Source: JAFALX01 sp050734185
GTDB taxonomy: Bacteria > Chloroflexota > Dormibacteria > Aeolococcales > Aeolococcaceae
Length of the DNA stretch: 40,008 bases
Assembly (NCBI GenBank): GCA_050734185.1
Contig: JBOHUE010000115.1
Span: 1-40,008, forward strand
Direction: 5' to 3'
In this document: in pieces, positions 1-11,533 of the stretch
Layout: every line of letters starts with the position of its first letter
Numbering within the stretch: position 1 is the stretch's first letter
Made by a program: the position numbers and the translations under genes
The notes under the pieces: model-generated
What the model was told of the DNA's origin: nothing
Databases searched by the model: none
The model's input: only the letters and a program-made list of their open reading frames with translations

Positions 1-1
1 A

Positions 2-19
2 GCGACAGACGTCTGTCGC
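2..19. repeat. Perfect 18-bp palindrome
   Basis: Bases 2-10 (GCGACAGAC) are the exact reverse complement of 11-19. The palindrome lies about 45 nt past the stop codon of the lemA-like gene, which reads leftwards. It has no loop and no adjacent T-run, so it looks more like a dimeric protein-binding site or a cruciform-forming element than a classic terminator. The gene to the left is outside the window, so its role cannot be assigned. Confidence 0.5.
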
Positions 20-27
20 ACGGGCAC

Positions 28-45
28 CGGGCCGGCGCCGGCCCG
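28..45. repeat. Second perfect 18-bp palindrome, G+C only
   Basis: CGGGCCGGC (28-36) is followed directly by its reverse complement GCCGGCCCG (37-45). It consists only of G and C and sits 8 nt from the palindrome at 2-19, between that element and the end of the lemA-like gene. It could form a very stable hairpin in RNA and might slow or stop transcription, but no U-tract follows on either strand. Short all-GC palindromes also occur by chance in DNA this G+C rich. Confidence 0.4.
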
Positions 46-64
46 CTGGTTACCGCCGCGGTTG

Positions 65-715
65 CTACGTAACCGGCGGCACGGGCGGCGACGAGGTCGG
101 GTTCCCCGAGTTGCCGGACCCGCCCGAGCCGTAGGCGGCCTGCGTGATGTTGCTGAAGTCGACCTTCGGCGCCTCGGCCACGGTGGCGCGGTCGGCGTCC
201 GGGATGTCGAAGAACTGCGCAGCCTCGAAATGGAACCAGCCTGCGATGAGGTTCGACGGAAACGCCTGTATGCGACGGTTGAACTGCTGCACGCTGTTGT
301 TGTAATAGCGGCGCGAGCTCTGAATTCGATCCTCTGTGTCGCTCAGCGTCGCCTGCAACTGCAGGAAGTTCTGGTTCGCCTTCAGGTCGGGGTAGTTCTC
401 GGCAACCGCGAACAAACGGCCCAGTGCCTGCACGAACGGGCCCTCGGCCTGTGATGCTGCTGCAGGCCCCTGCGCGCCCTGCGCCGCGGCACGCGCACGC
501 GTCACCTCCTCGAACACGCCGCGCTCGTGCGCCGCATAGCCCTGCACGGTGTTGACAAGGTTCGGGATCAGGTCGTACCGCCGCTTGAGCTCCGTGTCCA
601 CGTCGGCCCATGCGTTCTGCACCGCGTTGCGCTGGGCGATGAACCGGTTGTAGGAGACGATCAGCGCGAGGATCAGCAGGACGACGATCACGACGATGAC
701 GATGAGGGCGATCAC
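65..715 (-). CDS. lemA: LemA family membrane protein
   Basis: A 216-residue protein with one N-terminal hydrophobic segment (about residues 2-20) followed by the helical LemA domain. Family-like stretches include YNRFIAQRNAVQNAWADVD, LKRRYDLIPNLVNTVQGY and the ENYPDLKANQNFLQLQ region near the middle, then IQSSRRYYNNSVQQFN. LemA proteins are small membrane proteins with an N-out helix and a coiled helical body; their biochemical role is not established. The C-terminal 20 or so residues are a Gly/Ser/Pro-rich tail. The start is GTG at 715, with TACGCT 7 nt upstream and no Shine-Dalgarno. It is the last gene of a minus-strand run after acnA, with a 60-nt gap. I see no protease or TPM-domain partner of the kind often found beside lemA. 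Confidence 0.9.
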   Translation of the reverse strand: MIALIVIVVIVVLLILALIVSYNRFIAQRNAVQNAWADVDTELKRRYDLIPNLVNTVQGYAAHERGVFEEVTRARAAAQGAQGPAAASQAEGPFVQALGRLFAVAENYPDLKANQNFLQLQATLSDTEDRIQSSRRYYNNSVQQFNRRIQAFPSNLIAGWFHFEAAQFFDIPDADRATVAEAPKVDFSNITQAAYGSGGSGNSGNPTSSPPVPPVT

Positions 716-722
716 GGTGTCT

Positions 723-728
723 AGCGTA
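723..728 (-). promoter_or_regulatory. Candidate -10 hexamer for leaderless lemA
   Basis: TACGCT on the minus strand fits TANNNT and ends 7 nt before the GTG start of the lemA-like gene. No Shine-Dalgarno lies between them. The spacing would put the transcript start at or next to the start codon. No convincing -35 is visible. Confidence 0.4.
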
Positions 729-775
729 GCCCACTTCCCGCCGCGGGTCGGGGCCGGCGGCGCGTCGCGCCCGGG

Positions 776-3508
<2,733 letters not shown>

Positions 3509-3568
3509 CGCCGGGTGGCGAATCTTCGCACTCGCGCATGCCAAGGAGGATGGTGTCGTCGGTTCCGG

Positions 3569-4333
3569 TCAGCTCGGCGTCGACAGCTGTGCCAGGTACG
3601 AGGTGAGGTGGCTGTACGCCCCCGTCGCGAGCAGCACACCGAGCGCGACGGTGAGCACCCCACCGGCGAGCGTCACCGGCCGCGCCAGGCGGGCGATCCG
3701 TCGCGGCAGCTGCGGCAATGACGCCCACAGCAACGCCACCAGGACGAACGGCATGCCCAGCCCCAGCGAGTACACCGCGAGCAGCACAGCCCCCGCCGCC
3801 GCGTGCGACGACACCGCCGCAAGCGTCAGCGCCGCCGCGAGGTAGGGCCCGACGCACGGCGTCCAGCCGACGCCGAACACGGCGCCGACGACGAAAGCAC
3901 CGGCGACACCGCGTCGCTGCAGGCGCACGGGCAGGCGGAACGCATACACGCGCTCGAGCGGTGCAAAGCGCACAGCGCCGACGATGAGCAGCCCGAACAC
4001 CACGACGAGAATCCCTCCGGCTATTTCGAACGCCCGGCCGGCGGCGCCCTGCGTGATGTGGCCGATGCTCCCTGCGCTGAGCCCGAGCACCATGAAGACC
4101 GCGGTGAACCCCGCCACGTAGAGCAATGAGCCGGCAAGCAGCCTGCCCCGGAACCCGAGGCGCCCGCGCTTGCCCGCCGCTCTGTCACCTGGCGTTCCAC
4201 TTCCCGCGAGGTCGGCGGCTCCCGCGCCCGACACGCACGCGAGGTACGCGGGCAGCAGCGGCACCGTGCACGGCGCCAAAAACGACGCGAGCCCTGCGAC
4301 GAAGGTTGCGGCGACGGCCGCCCACGTGAGCAT
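3569..4333 (-). CDS. ccdA: CcdA-type thiol:disulfide membrane transporter
   Basis: A 254-residue polytopic membrane protein of the CcdA/DsbD-beta family with about six hydrophobic segments. The two redox cysteines sit in the diagnostic proline contexts: C22 in FLAPCTVPLLPAYL and C160 in GWTPCVGPYL. The family passes electrons from cytoplasmic thioredoxin across the membrane to extracytoplasmic thiol proteins, for example in cytochrome c maturation or disulfide repair. The gene starts 2 nt after the stop of the thioredoxin-fold gene upstream (4336-5376), so the two are almost certainly one operon. That neighbour would be its partner on the outer face. Together they correspond to mycobacterial DipZ, where the parts are one polypeptide. 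Confidence 0.92.
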   Translation of the reverse strand: MLTWAAVAATFVAGLASFLAPCTVPLLPAYLACVSGAGAADLAGSGTPGDRAAGKRGRLGFRGRLLAGSLLYVAGFTAVFMVLGLSAGSIGHITQGAAGRAFEIAGGILVVVFGLLIVGAVRFAPLERVYAFRLPVRLQRRGVAGAFVVGAVFGVGWTPCVGPYLAAALTLAAVSSHAAAGAVLLAVYSLGLGMPFVLVALLWASLPQLPRRIARLARPVTLAGGVLTVALGVLLATGAYSHLTSYLAQLSTPS

Positions 4334-4335
4334 CG

Positions 4336-5376
4336 CTACCCAAAGGTGAAGGTGTAGAGCTGGAATCCTGCCGGGACGCTGAGGTCGATGACGTGCTCGC
4401 TCGACGAGACGGCCGTCAGCAGCGGGTAGAGGTCCTGGCGCGGCACGCCGAACGACGAGCCGCTGAGCGCGGTTCCGGCATTGCTTGCAGGCACCGGCTG
4501 CCCGTCGAGAGTCACGGAGACATTCAGCGTGCCTCCGTCAGAGCCTCCGACGACGTACACCGCGTCGGCGTGGAAGCGCAGCCGCACGTGGCCCGCGGAC
4601 GCGGCGCTGAGGTACTGGCCGTGATCAACCCACGAGCCCGTCACCTGGATGGCGTCGCGCTGCTGCGGCGGTCCGCGGTCGGGATACGTGACGCTCTGCC
4701 CCGGCTGGCCGTATTGCTCGTTGTCGGCGAGCCCCCCGCGCTCGCTGCCGGCGTAGAGCTCTGGCGTGGTGTCGCTCGGTACCTCGGTGGCGGCGGGCGG
4801 CGTCTGGTTGTGCACGCCGAGCAGCGTCGCCACGGCCGCGCTGGTGGCGTCGTAGTTCCCCTCGCCGAAGTCCTTGTACGCGACCCTGCCCTGCTGGTCG
4901 ATCAGATACTCGGCGGGCCAGTACGAGTTCTGCCACGCGTTCCATGTCGCCATCTGCGCGTCCACCGCCACCGGCCAGGTCACGCCGAGCCGCTGCACCG
5001 CTGCCTTGACATTGCTCACCGGCTTCTCGAAGTCGAACTCGGGCGAGTGCACGCCGACGATCACGAGGCCGCTGCTCTTGTAGGCGGCGTCGAGCTGCTG
5101 CAGGTGCGGGATGGTGCGCACGCAGTTGACGCACGAGAACGTCCAGAAGTCGATGAGCACGACCTTGCCGTGCAGACCGGCGACCGTCAGGGGCGCGCTG
5201 TTGATCCAACCGGTGATGCCCGTGAAGTTGGGCGCGGCCGGCCGCGACGCCGCGGGCTGCACCGTGTCGCCGCCGCTGGAGGCAGCGGGTGGCGACGATG
5301 GATGCACCAGCGTGATCACCACGATCACCGCGATCGCCACTGCCACCGCCCCCAGGGCGACGCGGAATCGTGTCAT
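4336..5376 (-). CDS. Membrane-anchored thioredoxin-fold protein, DipZ C-terminal type
   Basis: A 346-residue protein predicted outside the membrane. Residues 5-24 form a signal anchor, followed by a Ser/Pro/Ala-rich linker and a TlpA/Redoxin-like thioredoxin domain. The redox motif is C82-V-N-C85 in FWTFSCVNCVRTIPHL; GVHSPEFDFEKP and WPAEYLIDQQGRV are typical of the DipZ branch. From about residue 245 there is a beta-rich domain (ITGSWVDHGQYL, then VSVTLDGQPV, ending FQLYTFTFG) matching the carbohydrate-binding-module-like end of mycobacterial DipZ. It probably takes electrons from CcdA, whose start is 2 nt after this stop. The start is ATG 5376 with TACAGT exactly 8 nt upstream and no Shine-Dalgarno, implying a leaderless transcript that would open the operon. 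The substrate is unknown. Confidence 0.9.
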   Translation of the reverse strand: MTRFRVALGAVAVAIAVIVVITLVHPSSPPAASSGGDTVQPAASRPAAPNFTGITGWINSAPLTVAGLHGKVVLIDFWTFSCVNCVRTIPHLQQLDAAYKSSGLVIVGVHSPEFDFEKPVSNVKAAVQRLGVTWPVAVDAQMATWNAWQNSYWPAEYLIDQQGRVAYKDFGEGNYDATSAAVATLLGVHNQTPPAATEVPSDTTPELYAGSERGGLADNEQYGQPGQSVTYPDRGPPQQRDAIQVTGSWVDHGQYLSAASAGHVRLRFHADAVYVVGGSDGGTLNVSVTLDGQPVPASNAGTALSGSSFGVPRQDLYPLLTAVSSSEHVIDLSVPAGFQLYTFTFG

Positions 5377-5384
5377 CTCGACTC

Positions 5385-5390
5385 ACTGTA
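5385..5390 (-). promoter_or_regulatory. Candidate -10 hexamer for leaderless trx-ccdA operon
   Basis: TACAGT on the minus strand is followed by 8 nt and then the ATG of the thioredoxin-fold gene. The interval has no purine-rich Shine-Dalgarno. The same arrangement appears before the antitoxin gene at 5465 and purM. No clear -35 is seen. Confidence 0.45.
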
Positions 5391-5450
5391 CGGAGGCGGG
5401 CGACGGATGCAGGGTTTCGCAAGCCGGGCCGCCGGCGTCGGATCGAGTCA

Positions 5451-5456
5451 TACTCT
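5451..5456 (+). promoter_or_regulatory. Candidate -10 hexamer for leaderless toxin-antitoxin operon
   Basis: TACTCT fits TANNNT and lies 8 nt before ATG 5465. The earlier in-frame ATG at 5459 is only 2 nt from the hexamer, so transcription from this site would favour the 5465 start. It is back to back with the candidate for the trx-ccdA operon (5385-5390), making 5385-5456 a compact divergent promoter region. Confidence 0.4.
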
Positions 5457-5464
5457 GTATGACA

Positions 5465-5719
5465 ATGGCAAAACGAGCATCGCGGGTGCTGGCCGTGTCC
5501 GTTCCCCCGGCTTCCGCCGAGGATTTCGAGCGCATTGCCCGCCAGGAGGGCCGCAACCGCAGCGAGCTCTTCCGGGAGATGCTGCGTGTCTACCGCGCCT
5601 ACCGCGAAAGCTCGACCTTCGACGGCCTGCAGCGGTATGGGGCTGCGCGCGCTCGCGTGCTCGGGGTTCACGACGAGGCAGACGTCGATCGCCTGATCCA
5701 AGCCGCCCGAGACGAGTGA
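5465..5719 (+). CDS. Ribbon-helix-helix antitoxin
   Basis: An 84-residue protein with the RHH/CopG pattern: a short basic beta-strand (RVLAVSVPP) followed by two helices (AEDFERIARQEGR and NRSELFREMLRVYRAYRES). RHH antitoxins dimerise, bind the operator of their own operon through the strand, and neutralise the toxin with a C-terminal extension. The extension here would be roughly residues 50-84, ending in acidic DEADVDRLIQAARDE. The stop overlaps the GTG start of the PIN gene by 3 nt, the translational coupling usual for such pairs. The start is ATG 5465, giving MAKRASRVLAV; ATG 5459 would add two residues. Autoregulation is expected but the operator was not identified. Confidence 0.85.
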   Translation: MAKRASRVLAVSVPPASAEDFERIARQEGRNRSELFREMLRVYRAYRESSTFDGLQRYGAARARVLGVHDEADVDRLIQAARDE

Positions 5720-6129
5720 GGGTTGTTCTCGACACTAATGTCCTGATCTCGGCGTACATCTTCCCCGGCGGCACGCCCGAGGCGGTATTGCGTCGTGTCC
5801 TGGCAGGCGGCGTCGAAATGCTGACCAGCCGGGTCCTTCTCGCCGAGTTCGGCCGGATTCTCGAGCGCAAGTTCGGGTGGGATGCGGCGATGTCGGAGGA
5901 TGCTGTTCGGCACGTCGCGCGAATTTCGAGTGTGATCGAGCCGGCGGAAGCCATCGCCGTCGTGGTCGATGATCCCGATGACGATCGAGTGCTCGAAGTG
6001 GCGATCGCCGGTGGAGCGTCGATTGTCGTGAGCGGCGATCGCCATCTGCTGCAGCTGCAAACCTTCCGCGGCATTCGCCTCCTCACGCCGGCCGCTTTTC
6101 TCGATGCCGCCGGGCCGGCGCTTTCGTAG
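5716..6129 (+). CDS. PIN-domain toxin (VapC-like endoribonuclease)
   Basis: A 137-residue PIN-domain protein. The acidic metal-binding residues are in place: D6 in VVLDTNVLISA, E44 in LLAEFGRIL, D90 in DDPDDDRVLEVA and D108 in SGDRHLL. These and the spacing match the putative toxin PIN family (COG1569 group) rather than classical short VapC. PIN toxins cleave RNA with Mg2+ or Mn2+; the target here is unknown. It starts at GTG 5716 inside the antitoxin stop codon. All four acidic residues being present argues that the toxin is catalytically competent. The pair sits as an island between the divergent redox operon and the glucan operon, consistent with insertion at an operon boundary, though no flanking repeats were seen. 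Confidence 0.88.
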   Translation: MRVVLDTNVLISAYIFPGGTPEAVLRRVLAGGVEMLTSRVLLAEFGRILERKFGWDAAMSEDAVRHVARISSVIEPAEAIAVVVDDPDDDRVLEVAIAGGASIVVSGDRHLLQLQTFRGIRLLTPAAFLDAAGPALS

Positions 6130-6276
6130 TCGACTTGAGCCACTCCGCTGCTCGGCAGCGATGCGGTGCACGATCGCACCGCTCTGGTAGCGTTCGCCCG
6201 ACAGCGTCCCTGCAGTTCAAGCACCGGTCGTCGACGGACTATCGAAGTAGCAAGCGCAGAGGTCAGAGCGACGCGA

Positions 6277-8279
6277 ATGCCCCAGCCCCGGCAGAAGCAC
6301 GCTAGCGGCGCGTCCGCGGACCGGCGCCGCGTCGTGATCGAGTCCGTGCGCCCGCAGGTCGATTGCGGCGCGCTCCCCGCAAAGGCGACGCAGGACCTGG
6401 CGCTTCCGGTGTCGGCCACGCTCGTCGCGGACTCGCACGACCCGCTGCTCAGCTACGTGATCTTCGGCCCGCCCGCCGGCGACCTCGACCCGGACAGCTT
6501 GCCGCGGTCCTGGCAGGAGCTCGAGCTCAGCCCGCAGGGCAACGACCGCTACTCGGGATGGATCACCGTGGGGCGCACCGGGGCGCAGGAGTTCGCGATC
6601 GTCGGCCTGCCCGACGAGTACGGCGCGTGGCTGCACGACCTGCGCATCCGTGTCGAGGTGGGCCAGGACGTGGCCCTCGACCTCGAGGAAGGCGCGCGCA
6701 TGGTGGAGCGCCGGTCCGCGCGAGCGAAGCCGAAGGATCAGCGCGCCCTCGCCGACCTCGTCAAACGGCTGCGCTCGAAGAAGACGCCCGCGGGACAGCT
6801 GCAGGCGGCCGAGCGACCCGCGGCCGTCGCGCTGATGCGCCGCACCGCCGACCGCAGTAGCGCGACGCTGGCGGGCCCGTTCCCGCTCTGGGTGGAGCGC
6901 GCAACCGCTGGGTTCTCCGCCTGGTACGAGATGTTCCCGCGGTCGGAGGGAGCGATGCCACCGCAGAGCGGCACCTTCGTCACCGCCAGGGACCGGCTCG
7001 CCGCCATCGCCGCAATGGGCTTCGAGGTGGTCTACCTGCCGCCGGTCCACCCTATCGGCGAGAGCCACCGCAAGGGAAGGAACAACGCGCTCGAGCCCGA
7101 GCCCGGAGCCCCGGGCAGCCCGTGGGCGATCGGCAGCGCCGCCGGCGGTCACACCGCGCTGAACGGCGAGCTGGGGACGCTCGGAGACTTCGACGCCTTC
7201 ATCGCCGAGGCGAAGCAGCAGGGGATGGAGGTCGCACTCGACTACGCGCTGCAGGCGAGTCCCGACCACCCCTGGGTGAAGCAGCACCCGTCGTGGTTCC
7301 GCCACCGCGCCGACGGGTCGATCCGCTACGCGGAGAACCCGCCGAAGCGCTACCAGGACATCTACCCCTTCGACTTCGACAGCGGCGACGCCCGGAGCCT
7401 GTGGCGCGCGCTGCGCGATGTGATGCGCTTCTGGGCCGACCGCGGCGTGCGCATCTTCCGCGTCGACAACCCGCACACCAAACCGTTGCGCTTCTGGCAG
7501 TGGCTGATCGGGGACATGCACCGAACCCACCCGGACGTGCTGTTCCTCGCCGAGGCGTTCACCCGCCCCGCGGTGATGCAGCGTCTCGCCAAGATCGGCT
7601 TCAGCCAGTCGTACACATACTTCACGTGGCGCAACGCCAAGTGGGAGATCGAGCAGTATCTGCTGGAGCTGGCACAAACCGAGCAGGCCGACTGGTTCCG
7701 CCCCAACTTCTGGGTGAACACGCCGGACATCCTCCACGACACGTTGGTGCGCGGCGGGCTGCCGGCGTTCCGCCTCCGCGCCGTTCTCGCCGCGATCACG
7801 GGGCCGTCCTGGGGCATGTACAGCGGCTACGAGCTGGGTGAGAACGTCCCCGTGCGCGAGGGCAGCGAGGAGTACTTGGACTCCGAGAAGTACCAGTTGA
7901 AGCCACGGAACTGGGAGCAGCCGCAGTCGCTTGCGCCGCTGATCACACGGCTCAACGAGATCCGCCGCCGTCACGCCGCAGCCATCGCGCAGCTGCCGAC
8001 GCTGCGCCTGCACCACATCGATGGCGAGCACCTGCTCTGCGTGAGCCGCGCCAGCGCGCAACGCGACGACGTGCTGCTGATGGTGCTGAACCTCGACCCG
8101 GTCGCCGCGCACGAGGGCTGGACCTGGCTCGACCTCGGGGCCCTCGGCCTGCCCGGCGACCGGCCATTCACCGCGTACGACGAGCTCAGCGGCACCACGT
8201 TCACATGGCAGGGGCCGGCCAACTACGTTCGGCTCGACCCGGGCACGGCGCCCGGGCACGTGTTCCACTTGAGGCCCGC

Positions 8280-8283
<4 letters not shown>
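6277..8283 (+). CDS. glgE: Alpha-1,4-glucan:maltose-1-phosphate maltosyltransferase GlgE
   Basis: Extends alpha-1,4-glucan by transferring maltosyl units from alpha-maltose-1-phosphate, releasing phosphate (GH13_3). The 668 residues comprise an N-terminal beta-sandwich (about 1-190), the catalytic TIM barrel and a C-terminal beta domain. Signatures are YEMFPRSEG near residue 215, VVYLPPVHPIGESHRKGRNN, the nucleophile D397 in FRVDNPHTKP and the acid/base E426 in LFLAEAFTRP; their 29-residue spacing equals that of Streptomyces GlgE. The start is ATG 6277, since upstream codons read through an unconserved stretch. The intergenic 147 nt contains a TAGCGT hexamer at about 6187 as a possible -10, but nothing stronger. 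It is the first gene of four; its stop overlaps the treS GTG by 3 nt. Confidence 0.97.
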
Positions 8284-9998
<1,715 letters not shown>

Positions 9999-10006
9999 GA
10001 GCCGCC

Positions 10007-11533
10007 ATGCCCTCTGAGATCGAAACACTGGACGACGTCATCACACGGTCAGGGCCGGGCCGCGCACTCGACATGATCGGCGCGTACGTGGTGCGGCAGC
10101 GATGGTCGGGCGCGATCGGCCGTAGCGTTAGTGACGTGCGCATCGTTGACGCCGTGCGCCTCGAGGACATCGAGACGCCCGTGTACTTCACGGTCACACA
10201 CATCGCATTCGACGACGGCACGGCGCGCGACTACGCGCTGCCGCTGGGACATCGCGCCGCGGGTGACCCGCTCGCCGAGCGCGCCCCGGACTTCGTCATC
10301 GGCGGCCTGCCCGGCGTCGGGCCGGCGCGCTTCCTCTACGACGCGCTCGGCGACCCCGAGTATGTGTTGTGGCTATGGCGGGGCGTGCACCGCGAGGTGA
10401 CGCTGCGCACCGCCACCGCGACGCTGCGCTTCACCGTTTTCGACCGCGAGCAACTCGATGCCGACCTCGACCCGTCGCTGCGCTTGCTCGGTGTCGAGCA
10501 GAGCAACACCTCGCTGATCGTCGGCGACGAGACGTTTCTCAAGCACCTGCGCCGCGTCGAGCCGGGCCCGTCGCAGGAGTTGGAGATGCTTTCGGCGCTG
10601 CGGCGCGCAGGGTTCACGCAGCTGGCGGCGCTGGAGGCGGCGGTGCTCTATGAGCCGTCGGGCGCGCCGCCGTCGCCACTCGTGCTCGTGCAGCCGTTCC
10701 TCCACAACGGCACCGAGGGCTGGACGCTGGCGCTGACATCGCTCCGCAGCCTGTACGCAGTGGCCGAGGAGGCTGCGACCGGCGACGACGAGTGGCAGCG
10801 CGCGGCGATCGACGAGCATGGCGCCGACTTCGCGCCCGAGGCGGCGCGCATGGGTTCCGTCGTCGCGCAGATGCACGCTGCGCTGACCAAGCCGGGCCTC
10901 GGCGACGAGTTCACACCGGAGCCGGTGACCGCCGCCGACCTCGCGCTGTGGGCCGTCGAGATGACCAAGGAGCTGGACGCGCTGCTGGCTCGGCCGGACG
11001 CCGTGCTTGATGAGCTGCGCCGCAACCGCGACACCATCGCCGCGGTGTTCGACGCCGTCTCGGCGCTCCAGCCCAGCGGGCTGCGTGCACGGGTGCACGG
11101 CGACCTCCACCTGGGCCAGACGCTGCGCACCGACTCCGGATGGGTGATCCTCGACTTCGAGGGCGAGCCGGACCGCAGCCCCGAGCAACGACGCCGGCGC
11201 ACGTCGCCACTGGTCGACGTCGCGGGGATGCTCCGCTCCTTTGATTACGCAGCCGCCGTTGCGCTGGCCGAGCGGATCCTGCCGCAGAGCGCCGACTGGG
11301 AGGGCATGCTCGCGTTCGGCGAGGCGTGGTCCGGCGCCTGCCGCGCCGCGTTCTGGTCGGCCTACCTCGAAGGCGCCGCAGCCTCCGGGCTGCTGCCCGA
11401 CACCGCTCCGGCGGAGGTCCTTCGGCGCGCGTTCGAGCTGCAGAAGGCGGTGTACGAGACCGCATATGAGCTCGGGCACCGGCCCACGTGGGCGCCGATT
11501 CCCCTCCGGTTCCTGCTCGGCGAGGCGGTGTGA
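10007..11533 (+). CDS. mak: Maltokinase (Mak/Pep2)
   Basis: Phosphorylates maltose with ATP to alpha-maltose-1-phosphate, the donor used by GlgE. The 508 residues have the mycobacterial maltokinase layout: an N-terminal cap (AYVVRQRWSGAIGR is diagnostic), an intermediate lobe containing FLKHLRRVEPGPSQELEML, and an aminoglycoside-phosphotransferase-like C-lobe. The catalytic Asp is D366 in RVHGDLHLGQTL and the metal-binding Asp is D383 in VILDFEGEP. The start is ATG 10007, 8 nt after the treS stop. Its stop and the glgB start share the sequence GTGTGA: the last sense codon and stop overlap the GTG at 11530, implying coupled translation. Confidence 0.95.
   Translation: MPSEIETLDDVITRSGPGRALDMIGAYVVRQRWSGAIGRSVSDVRIVDAVRLEDIETPVYFTVTHIAFDDGTARDYALPLGHRAAGDPLAERAPDFVIGGLPGVGPARFLYDALGDPEYVLWLWRGVHREVTLRTATATLRFTVFDREQLDADLDPSLRLLGVEQSNTSLIVGDETFLKHLRRVEPGPSQELEMLSALRRAGFTQLAALEAAVLYEPSGAPPSPLVLVQPFLHNGTEGWTLALTSLRSLYAVAEEAATGDDEWQRAAIDEHGADFAPEAARMGSVVAQMHAALTKPGLGDEFTPEPVTAADLALWAVEMTKELDALLARPDAVLDELRRNRDTIAAVFDAVSALQPSGLRARVHGDLHLGQTLRTDSGWVILDFEGEPDRSPEQRRRRTSPLVDVAGMLRSFDYAAAVALAERILPQSADWEGMLAFGEAWSGACRAAFWSAYLEGAAASGLLPDTAPAEVLRRAFELQKAVYETAYELGHRPTWAPIPLRFLLGEAV

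Noticed and set aside
3509..3544. TTG 3544 as aconitase start
   Set aside because: The 12 extra residues do not resemble family N termini and no ribosome site precedes the codon.
5459..5461. ATG 5459 as antitoxin start
   Set aside because: It lies 2 nt from the candidate -10 and adds only two residues; ATG 5465 fits the leaderless spacing seen at three other genes.
6217..8268. A 683-codon open frame antisense to glgE, and a 650-codon one antisense to glgB (11362-13314)
   Set aside because: Both are Arg/Ala/His/Val-rich mirror frames expected opposite high-G+C coding sequence; they contain no recognisable domain, and the sense genes have full catalytic motifs.
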